Origin: CAZKEW01 sp964580435
GTDB taxonomy: Bacteria; Acidobacteriota; Aminicenantia; Aminicenantales; UBA8522
Reading direction: 5' to 3'
NCBI GenBank assembly: GCA_964580435.1
Contig: CAZOKP010000046.1
Span: 1 to 20,930 of the forward strand
Length of the DNA stretch: 20,930 nucleotides
The notes beneath the pieces are model-generated. The model made no database searches, was not told where the DNA came from, and worked only from the letters and a program-made list of their open reading frames with translations. Shown here piece after piece: positions 14,785-20,930 of this stretch. The translations under genes were made by a program, and so were the position numbers. The number at the start of each line of letters is the position of its first letter. Within the stretch, counting starts at the first letter, position 1.

Positions 14785-16053
14785 ATGGCGGAAGTCTATC
14801 GTCCTCGGCGTCCGGAGCGGACTGTCCTCTACCGGGTGGTATTTCATTACTTTGACAGGTTCCTGGCGGAGTACGAGAGCCGCTTCGAGAAGGAGTACGG
14901 CTACCTGCGGCTCATCATCAAGGACGTGGTCGAGCGCTACCTCGACTGCGGCAATCCGCGCTGCGGCTTTGCCCGCATTCGCTGTCCGGACTGCCATGTG
15001 GAACACCTCCTGATGTTCTCCTGCCGCACCCGCGGCTTCTGTCCCTCTTGTCATGCCAAGCGGCTGGAGGAGTGGGGCGAGTGGATGAGAGAGGAGCTTC
15101 TTCTGGATGTCCCTCACCGCCAGGTCGTCTTCATCATCCCCAAGATGCTCCGGATCTTTTTTAAGTACAAACGCCGGTTGCTGGGGTCACTCTGTCGCTT
15201 GGCTCTCCGTTCATTGACTCGTTATTTCGAGGTTTTAACCGGGAGCGAGCTTATGCCGGGAGTGATTGCCGCCATTCAGACATTTGGAGACTGGATAAAT
15301 CTCCACCCGCACCTCCATTTCTTGGTCACCGAGGGCGGGGTGGACAAAGCGGGCCTCTTCCATAAGGTTCCCCGGATCGACGACTCGCGACTGGCCGAGA
15401 TCTTCGGCCAAGAGGTTCTCGCTGATCTTGTCGGCCGGGAACTCCTCAGCCCCGAATGGGCGGAACGCCTTCTCTCCTGGCGGCACACGGGGTTCAATGT
15501 CCATAGTCGGGTCCGGGCTAAGACAAAGACCGAGGCCGAGCGGGTAGGAAAGTATATGATCCGGCCGTTGCTCTCTCTGGAACGCCTCTCCCTCGATGAA
15601 CGAGCAGGCAAGGTCTGCTACCGGTATGGGAAAGAGGCCAGAGAGATGGAGTGGATGGACTACCTGGAGTTCATCGCCCGGGTCACTTCCCATATTCCCG
15701 ACAAGGGACAAGTCACTGTCCGTTACTTCGGCCTCTATGCCAACGCTCATCGAGGGAAGGTCCGGAAGGCAAGCCCTGGGCCTTTTCCTCTCCGGACGCT
15801 GGAGGAGCTGCGGCCTATCCCTTCCAAGGGCTGGGCAGAGATGATCCGTAAAGTCTATGAGGTTGACCCGATGGTCTGCCCTCAATGCGGCGGTACGATG
15901 AAGGTCATCGCTTTCCTCACCGACTATGCCGTGGTGGACAGGATCATCGACCACCTCAAGCTGACGTTTGTCGCTGACAAACCCCCGCCACCGCATATCG
16001 CCTACCAAGAATACTTGATGACCGCCGAGACCTCGGCTGAGTATTTTTTCTGA
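14785..16053 (+). CDS. IS91-family rolling-circle transposase (full length)
   Basis: This 422-residue protein has the two domains of IS91/IS801-type transposases. The N-terminal zinc domain (PF14319) shows cysteines C55, C60, C67, C70, C80, C86 and C89, in CGNPRCGFARIRCPDC and CRTRGFCPSCHAKR. The nuclease domain (PF04986) has the metal-binding HUH-type segment HPHLHFLV (H174, H176, H178) and a candidate catalytic tyrosine, Y257, in VGKYMIRPLLS. The C-terminus has a CPQCGG knuckle (C365, C368). The enzyme nicks one strand at the element end and moves by rolling-circle replication, sometimes carrying neighbouring DNA. No internal stop is seen. The ATG at 14785 lacks a clear ribosome binding site. 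Relics of related copies occur at 8529, 12519, 16262 and the right edge. Confidence 0.9.
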   Translation: MAEVYRPRRPERTVLYRVVFHYFDRFLAEYESRFEKEYGYLRLIIKDVVERYLDCGNPRCGFARIRCPDCHVEHLLMFSCRTRGFCPSCHAKRLEEWGEWMREELLLDVPHRQVVFIIPKMLRIFFKYKRRLLGSLCRLALRSLTRYFEVLTGSELMPGVIAAIQTFGDWINLHPHLHFLVTEGGVDKAGLFHKVPRIDDSRLAEIFGQEVLADLVGRELLSPEWAERLLSWRHTGFNVHSRVRAKTKTEAERVGKYMIRPLLSLERLSLDERAGKVCYRYGKEAREMEWMDYLEFIARVTSHIPDKGQVTVRYFGLYANAHRGKVRKASPGPFPLRTLEELRPIPSKGWAEMIRKVYEVDPMVCPQCGGTMKVIAFLTDYAVVDRIIDHLKLTFVADKPPPPHIAYQEYLMTAETSAEYFF

Positions 16054-16174
16054 CTGCTTCTTTACCCGAGAGGAGAGGTCCGGCTGATTTCAGGGGCTTT
16101 ATGGCGCCAGGACGGCCTCAAGCAGATATCCCCGACCCCTCAAGCCCACATTGACAGTGATTGATGTCTTGATC

Positions 16175-16192
16175 TATGCTTCCTCACGATGG
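16175..16192. repeat. 18-bp dispersed repeat, copy 2
   Basis: TATGCTTCCTCACGATGG is the exact reverse complement of 8501-8518. It lies between the full IS91 transposase and the IS91 relic on the opposite strand, about 120 bases from the former and 70 from the latter. Confidence 0.55.
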
Positions 16193-16261
16193 TTGGAGGG
16201 GCAAGAGAGGCAAAAATGCAATCGCTGCCAGCAGACCCTAAAAACCAAATTCCTATATTTA

Positions 16262-16517
16262 TTAGGACTTCCTGATAAGCGACCTGAGCTGGTGGAGGCT
16301 TCTCGGCGACAAACATCAACTCGAGGTGACGGATGATCCGATCGACCACGTCATAGTCGGTAAGGAAGGCGATGACTTTCATCGTTTCCCCGCACAGAAC
16401 TTGCCTTCCTTTTCATCAAGGGAGAGGCGCTCCAACGAAAGAAGTGGTCTGACCACGTCCTTTCCCACCCGCTCGGCCTTGTCCCTGGTCTTGGCCCTTG
16501 CCAGGCTGTGGACGTTA
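16262..16517 (-). pseudogene. IS91-family transposase relic with large internal deletion
   Basis: Reading the minus strand from 16517, a central piece of the transposase is recognisable (NVHSLARAKTRDKAERVGK, with the catalytic Tyr position changed to D in GKDVVRP, then LLSLERLSLDEKEGK). It then jumps, with a change of frame near 16395, to the C-terminal piece GETMKVIAFLTDYDVVDRII and FVAEKPPPAQVAYQEVLI. About 85 codons between the two are missing. The central piece is nearly identical in DNA to 20874-20930, and closer to it than to the full-length copy. The relic faces the full transposase tail to tail and joins the rhaA fragment at about 16517. Confidence 0.8.
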
Positions 16518-16913
16518 GTTGACCGCTGGGGTCATCGGGCCCTTCTAAAAAAATCGCTCGATGAGATCTTCGAAACCGACTACAGCCCTCTGCAGATGAA
16601 AGATTCCCTGGACAGGGTTCACATCGCCCTGGATTTCTTTGACGGGAGCATGAATCGCGTTGGCGCCTGGGTCCTGGGAACACGAGCAGTCCTCAAAGGC
16701 CTTCTGGCGGCGATGCTCGAACCGCGCGAAAGACTCCTAGATCTGGAATCAAGCCGTAACAACTTCGGTCGGCTGGCCATGATGAAGGAGCTGAAGGCAA
16801 TGCCCATCGGCGCGGTCTGGGACCGCTATGGTCTGGAGATGGGCGTTCCGCTCCTTTTTTCAAGACCTTTTCAAAATCACGGATCTGATGAGGCTTCCTC
16901 TCTGCATTTTTAG
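16518..16913 (+). pseudogene. rhaA: 3' fragment of L-rhamnose isomerase gene
   Basis: The fragment carries the C-terminal part of RhaA: DSLDRVHIALDFFDGSMNRV, GAWVLGTRAVLKGLLAAMLEP, FGRLAMMKELKAMPIGAVWD and RYGLEMGVP. RhaA converts L-rhamnose to L-rhamnulose and is normally about 420 residues; only about 115 residues are recognisable, lacking most of the TIM barrel and several metal ligands. After GVP the sequence no longer matches the usual end of the protein, although the frame stays open to 16913. The frame upstream of 16518 is the antisense of the IS91 relic and has no meaning as protein. Together with the rhamnosidase fragment at 20410 it points to a former rhamnose-use locus. Confidence 0.8.
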
Positions 16914-16955
16914 GTTGACGAAACAAAAAAAATCGTTACACTTAAGAAGGAGTGA

Positions 16956-18836
16956 TTGATTTTTCAAAAAAAGACGCCCATGAGTCCTGATAATAAGAGC
17001 CGCCCCCTGGATCCAGCGCCGGAAGAAGAGATTCTCAGCAGCCCCAAACAAGTTGAAAAAGCCAGGGATATCTTCCAGACCTTTGCCAACACCGTCTCAG
17101 CTATGAAGATCTTTCCCGCCGAACATGCCACAGTCAAGACATTTGTCGATGAGCTTTCCCAGAAGATGATAGCGTATCTGGACATGTATCAAAAGCTGGA
17201 AATCGGAATCGCAGAATATACGTTCACGTTCATGGGGAAACCCATCTACCGTGATGAACTGACCATTAAGAGCTTACCATTCGTTTTCTTCAAAGACGGC
17301 ATGCAGATGCTCTTCTTCTATCAGGGCCTCGACACGGACGAGATTTTTGATTTCCTTGACCTGATCAAGAGAGAATCGCAGAAACCTCCGGATGAAAGCG
17401 ATATCGTCACCGCCCTCTGGGAAAAAGATCTGGCCAACATCCAGTATTATGCGCCCGATGACTACATCGAGACAAAAATCCTCGAGGAACGCGGCCAGAC
17501 CGAAGGCCGACCTGATATGCCTGTTTTGCCCGCTGAATTCGCCCGTGAAATCATAGAAATCAAGGTCGACACATCCAAGTTCTCGACCGGAAAAATCAGC
17601 CTCGCCCCTGAAGACAGAAAGGAAATTCAGATGGCGCCTTCCCCAGAGGCAAAAGAAGAGCAGGAAGATGCCATCGAAGAGGATGAGCGCGGTTTCGAGA
17701 AAAGTCCGGCCGGGGTCATGGATCCGACCCTGACGGAAAATGAGCTCGGAACCCTCGAATCAATGATCCGGACGAACAGGACAATATCCCCTGAAGAGGA
17801 ATTCATTGATTTGATGATTGAGATACTCAATCTTGAAGAAGACATCAAACAGGGTTCGGCCAGCCTGGATGTTCTGACCGACTACCATCTCAGCCAGGTT
17901 CAAAAGGGGAACTTCCACATCTCCATCATGATGGTCCACAAAATCCAAGAACTGAGAGAATTCCTGTCCCAGCGGCAGCCGGAAAAAGCCGCCCTTCTCG
18001 AGACATTCCTGAGAAAAACGGTCAGCGAAAAGACACTGGGGGCGATGAGAGAACTCCTGGAAAAAAAACAGCCCTTGGACTTCGACTCCCTTTTTGACTT
18101 TTTGAAGCTTCTCGGCAGCCAAGCGTTTTCTTTGGTCGCCGATCTGTATGAAACCATTCCTCCGTCCGAATTTCGGACAAAAATCTTAGCCTATCTGAAA
18201 GACCTGGGCGAGAAGGATTACGGGACTCTGGCCAGCCTGGCCGACGATTCCAGGCCTAACGTCTCGAAAGAGATCATTGCCATCTTGAGCCGGAGTCCTG
18301 ACAAGAAGGCGGTCCAATACCTGGCCATATTTTTGAGCCTTCAAAACAAGGAGATCAAGCTTGAGGCAATCCATGCCTTGGGCCAGATCAAGGACGAAAT
18401 GGCCAACAAGATCCTGATGGGCTTTCTCGGCGACGGCGATGAAGAGCTGCGCATTCAGGCCGCCTTGAAGCTCGACTACTATGAAGACAAGGCCAGGCTT
18501 GCCCAAATGATCCAGAATGCCTCGTCCAAGAGTTTCGGGAAAAAAGGCTATCAAGAGAAAGAGGCCATTTTCAACTTTTTGGGACGGACCCGGACCCAAG
18601 AAGCCTTCGTTTTTCTTGAAAAAACTCTCCAAAAAGCTTCCTGGTTTCCGAAATCGGCCCGGAACGAGCTGCGGCTCTGTGCTGTCGCCGGGCTGGAAAG
18701 CATGGCCACGCCTCAGGCCATGAGCCTTCTCCAAAAAGGGGCGAGCTTCAGGGCCAAGAAAATCAGGGAGGCCTGCCTCAAGGCCCTCGAAAACATGTCG
18801 ACGCGGGTCAGCCACGATTTCGAAAGACAGAGTTAG
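16956..18836 (+). CDS. HEAT-repeat protein with an uncharacterised N-terminal domain
   Basis: The product is 626 residues if it begins at the TTG at 16956, which closely follows AAGAAGGAG (16944-16952); the ATG at 16980 is in frame but far from that site, so the start is uncertain. No signal peptide or membrane helix is seen. Residues 30-142 form a globular domain (FANTVSAMKIFPAEHATV, FTFMGKPIYRDELTIKSLP, LFFYQGLDTDEIFDFL) that resembles the N-terminal region of the HD-GYP protein that follows. Residues 145-270 are acidic and low in complexity, probably a linker. From about 400 to the end, helical repeats of HEAT type are visible (KKAVQYLAIFLSLQNKEIK, EAIHALGQIKDEMANKIL, QEAFVFLEKTLQ), a protein-interaction scaffold. 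The next gene begins five bases after the stop, so the two are translated together and probably act together. Confidence 0.75.
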   Translation: MIFQKKTPMSPDNKSRPLDPAPEEEILSSPKQVEKARDIFQTFANTVSAMKIFPAEHATVKTFVDELSQKMIAYLDMYQKLEIGIAEYTFTFMGKPIYRDELTIKSLPFVFFKDGMQMLFFYQGLDTDEIFDFLDLIKRESQKPPDESDIVTALWEKDLANIQYYAPDDYIETKILEERGQTEGRPDMPVLPAEFAREIIEIKVDTSKFSTGKISLAPEDRKEIQMAPSPEAKEEQEDAIEEDERGFEKSPAGVMDPTLTENELGTLESMIRTNRTISPEEEFIDLMIEILNLEEDIKQGSASLDVLTDYHLSQVQKGNFHISIMMVHKIQELREFLSQRQPEKAALLETFLRKTVSEKTLGAMRELLEKKQPLDFDSLFDFLKLLGSQAFSLVADLYETIPPSEFRTKILAYLKDLGEKDYGTLASLADDSRPNVSKEIIAILSRSPDKKAVQYLAIFLSLQNKEIKLEAIHALGQIKDEMANKILMGFLGDGDEELRIQAALKLDYYEDKARLAQMIQNASSKSFGKKGYQEKEAIFNFLGRTRTQEAFVFLEKTLQKASWFPKSARNELRLCAVAGLESMATPQAMSLLQKGASFRAKKIREACLKALENMSTRVSHDFERQS

Positions 18837-18841
18837 GGACT

Positions 18842-20305
18842 ATGAAAGACAATAAAGGGAATTTAGAAAGCCGGCGGCGATCGAAAAAAGACACCAAGAT
18901 TCTCCACAAAGTGGCCGTGGACCTCCTCATCCGCTTCCACATCGTTTTCAAACTGGCCAAGATCTTTGCCCTCAATAATGACAGCTTTCAAGAACAGGCC
19001 AGGCGTCTTTTTGACTCTCTTGAAGCCTTCTTCAAAGGGGCGGAAGAAGCCACCTTTCACATCCGGCAAAGCTCCCTCTTTTTCAACGGCGTCAGGCTGA
19101 AATTCGGCGTGGGAACCTACCCGATCTTCAAATTCATCCTCGAAGAGTTTAAAAAACGAAACCTGAGCGCTTTAACTTTCCATCCCGGCTTGACGTATGA
19201 CGAGCTCATCCAATTCGCGGCCGTCTTTGCCCGGAAGGAGAAAAAAGCCCGGGTCACTTTTGAAGAGATCCTCCAGGATTTGGCCGATGTAAATATCAGT
19301 CATATCAGCATCGAAAAAATCCCGCCAACAGAGACCCTGGCTAGCCTAGAAAAGAATACGGCTAAAATGTTCTTTCTCAGCATCCTCCATCTCAAAGACT
19401 CCTTTGAAAAAGACCAGAAAAATGAACAAATCCGGATCAACACAACCCGCCGGCTGATGCAGTCCCTTTTTAACCACATTGTGGCCAACGAGGCCTTTGT
19501 TTACGGCCTGACCAATATTAAAAATCATGATGAGTACACCCTCAACCATTCGGTCAATGTCTGCATGCTTTCCATAGCCCTGGGGAGACGGCTGGGGCTG
19601 TCGCGCGGCGAACTTATCGACCTCGGGATTGCCTCCTTTTTCCATGACCTGGGGAAACTCGACACACCGCCAGAAATTTTGAACAAGCCTTCACAGCTGG
19701 ACAGTAAAGAGCGGGAGATTATAGAACAACATCCCTTCCACGGCGCGGAAAAGCTCGTCCATCTCAAAGAATTCAAACGGATGCCACTCCGCGCCATCCA
19801 TGTCGCGCTGGAGCACCATATCAGGGAAGATTTTTCGGGCTACCCGAAATATTTCAAAAAGGATGACACAAACCTCTTCAGCAAGATCGTCAAAGTCGTT
19901 GATTATTTTGACGCCATCACGACCAAACGAGTCTACCGGAAAAAAGTCTTCACCAGGGCAGAAGCGCTGAGCCTGATGCTTGAATCAACCGGTACGGAAT
20001 TCAACCCGACCATCCTCAAGGCATTTGCCAACCTGATGGGGATTTTCCCGGTTGGGTCTCTCGTCGCTCTCGACAGTGGCGAGATCGGGGTCGTGTTTGA
20101 CACCAATCCGGATAGCAAATTCATGCTCAGGCCCAAAGTCAAGCTCATCTCCGACCCAGAAGGCAATAAAATCGACGGCGATGTGGTCGACCTTGTCGAA
20201 AAGAACGCCGAAACAAATAAATTCAGACGGACCATTGTCAAAGCCCTGGACCCGGACAAATACGACATCCAGGTCTCAGATTACTTCTTGGCGCGTGCCC
20301 AATGA
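18842..20305 (+). CDS. HD-GYP domain protein, putative cyclic-di-GMP phosphodiesterase
   Basis: This 487-residue cytoplasmic protein starts five bases after the upstream stop. Residues 20-135 form a domain like that of its partner (LFFNGVRLKFGVGTYPIF, LTFHPGLTYDELIQFAAVF). The HD-GYP domain covers about 215-400: H236 in HSVNVCML, H268-D269 in FFHDLGKLDTP, H297 in EQHPFHGA, H325-H326 in EHHIREDFSGYP and D354 in VVDYFDAIT. All the metal ligands of the family are visible, and the GYP motif is complete (G333-P335). The C-terminal part (FPVGSLVALDSGEIGVVFD) is the small beta extension common in HD-GYP proteins. Cyclic-di-GMP hydrolysis is the known family activity. Regulation through the N-terminal domain and the HEAT partner is inferred. 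Confidence 0.85.
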   Translation: MKDNKGNLESRRRSKKDTKILHKVAVDLLIRFHIVFKLAKIFALNNDSFQEQARRLFDSLEAFFKGAEEATFHIRQSSLFFNGVRLKFGVGTYPIFKFILEEFKKRNLSALTFHPGLTYDELIQFAAVFARKEKKARVTFEEILQDLADVNISHISIEKIPPTETLASLEKNTAKMFFLSILHLKDSFEKDQKNEQIRINTTRRLMQSLFNHIVANEAFVYGLTNIKNHDEYTLNHSVNVCMLSIALGRRLGLSRGELIDLGIASFFHDLGKLDTPPEILNKPSQLDSKEREIIEQHPFHGAEKLVHLKEFKRMPLRAIHVALEHHIREDFSGYPKYFKKDDTNLFSKIVKVVDYFDAITTKRVYRKKVFTRAEALSLMLESTGTEFNPTILKAFANLMGIFPVGSLVALDSGEIGVVFDTNPDSKFMLRPKVKLISDPEGNKIDGDVVDLVEKNAETNKFRRTIVKALDPDKYDIQVSDYFLARAQ

Positions 20306-20409
20306 TGAATACAGCTCTGGCCCATCCAAGACGAGGCCCTGGCAGAATAACAGGGAGCTCAACAAGAGTTGGAAATGACGATGAGCCAATTCAACAAGGA
20401 GAGTTGTGA

Positions 20410-20520
20410 ATGACTCTTTCGCCTCCCTTTGAACTCAGATGCGAAGACCTCCAAGATCCCATCGGGATGGAAAGCCCCCAGCCCCGTTTCTCCTGGAAGC
20501 TCAGAAGCCAAAAAAGATAA
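20410..20520 (+). pseudogene. 5' fragment of an alpha-L-rhamnosidase gene
   Basis: A ribosome binding site (AGGAG near 20398-20402) precedes an ATG, and the 36 codons that follow read PFELRCEDLQDPIGMESPQP and RFSWKLRSQKR before a TAA. The pattern LRCExLxxPxGxxxxxPRFSWKL is the start of GH78 alpha-L-rhamnosidases, which release L-rhamnose from plant or microbial glycans; normal length is 700-1100 residues. Everything after the opening Ig-like strand is gone, and an IS91 relic on the opposite strand occupies the DNA further downstream. The start signals look intact, so a short peptide could still be made. Confidence 0.7.
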
Positions 20521-20699
20521 GCATTTCCTTTTTGGCTGCGCTGTCTGAGTCAGCGTTCATGGGTCGATTTTGCCCCGTCCCATCGTCAGGGATGATAAAT
20601 CGGGGTGTGAAAGGATGTCAAGTCGAGCTAAAAGTAGCTGAAGGCGCGCCTGGAAGCCACGGGCAAGCTCAAAAGCGCCGGAGCTTGTCCTCGGAGGCA

Positions 20700-20930
20700 A
20701 AGCCGCCAGGCTCGCCTTCTTGATTTTCCCCCGATGGGCATTGGCGTACAGCCCGTAATAACGGACCATCACCTGGCCCTTGTCCGGGATGTGGGAGGTG
20801 ACCCGGGCGATGAACTCCAGGTAGTCCATCCTCTCCAACTCTGCTGCGCCTTTCCCATATCGGTAACAAACCTTGCCTTCCTTTTCATCGAGGGAGAGGC
20901 GCTCCAACGAAAGAAGTGGTCTGACCATGT
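20700..20930 (-). pseudogene. IS91-family transposase copy, partial, running off the window
   Basis: The minus strand encodes the central transposase region: VRPLLSLERLSLDEKEGKV, CYRYGKGAAELERMDYLEF, VTSHIPDKGQVMVRYYGL and YANAHRGKIKKAS. After about 20705 the similarity to the full copy stops, and the frame continues with unrelated sequence to a stop near 20557, so the zinc-knuckle C-terminus is lost. The N-terminal part lies beyond 20930 and cannot be judged. It is closest to the relic at 16262-16517. Confidence 0.8.

Noticed and set aside
15235..16008. A 257-codon minus-strand ORF
   Set aside because: It lies entirely within the full IS91 transposase, which has a convincing domain structure on the other strand.
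16326..16517. The upstream part of the open frame that continues into rhaA
   Set aside because: It is the antisense of the IS91 relic; RhaA-like residues begin at about 16518.
20439..20723. A 94-codon plus-strand ORF at the right end
   Set aside because: It runs through the rhamnosidase fragment in another frame and the antisense of the IS91 copy; no motif supports it.
1..20930. tRNA or rRNA genes
   Set aside because: I saw no cloverleaf with a GTTCRANNC T-arm and no conserved rRNA segments, though a covariance search was not possible.

Overview
The window is bacterial: compact genes with Shine-Dalgarno sites, lipoprotein and Sec signal peptides, two-component and HD-GYP signalling, and IS3/IS91 insertion sequences. 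The host cannot be named from sequence alone. The mix (HEAT-repeat plus HD-GYP pair, secreted glycosidase-like protein, rhamnose genes, moderately GC-rich DNA with AT-richer patches) would fit an uncultured environmental lineage such as Aminicenantes/Acidobacteriota or a PVC-group relative, but this is a guess.

Layout. (1) 1-3260: an MFS transporter, a GNAT acetyltransferase and, on the opposite strand, a lipoprotein of the endonuclease/exonuclease/phosphatase fold, with a short remnant ORF upstream of it. (2) 3262-5292: a large AT-richer secreted zinc metallopeptidase (HELGH). (3) 5295-6369: two gene relics back to back, an elongation factor G fragment with two in-frame TAG stops (minus) and the last third of trpA (plus). 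(4) 6475-8376: a secreted glycoside-hydrolase-like protein. (5) 8529-10070: an IS91-type transposase relic abutting a complete IS3-family element. (6) 10113-12436: accessory genes beside a well-formed 59-bp integron attC site and a second, decayed attC-like site: an isochorismatase-family hydrolase, a gamma-carbonic-anhydrase-like protein, a 41-bp tandem duplication and a DUF3795 cysteine-rich protein. (7) 12519-14401: another IS91 relic, a galU gene lacking its 5' third, a single-domain response regulator and a glycosyltransferase-2 pseudogene. (8) 14402-16053: palindromes and a full-length IS91-family transposase. (9) 16262-16913: a third IS91 relic joined to the 3' part of L-rhamnose isomerase (rhaA). 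(10) 16956-20305: an intact two-gene operon, a HEAT-repeat protein and an HD-GYP phosphodiesterase-like protein, which appear to share a related N-terminal domain. (11) 20410-20930: the 5' end of an alpha-L-rhamnosidase gene, then another IS91 transposase copy running off the window.

The main theme is genome decay and rearrangement around repeated IS91-type elements. There are five copies or relics, three of which lie next to genes cut to a 5' or 3' piece (galU, rhaA, rhamnosidase). The best candidates for new biology are the HEAT/HD-GYP pair with its shared domain, the integron-like cassettes without a visible integrase (one carrying a gamma-CA-like protein that lacks the usual zinc ligands), and the uncharacterised secreted metallopeptidase and glycosidase-like proteins.
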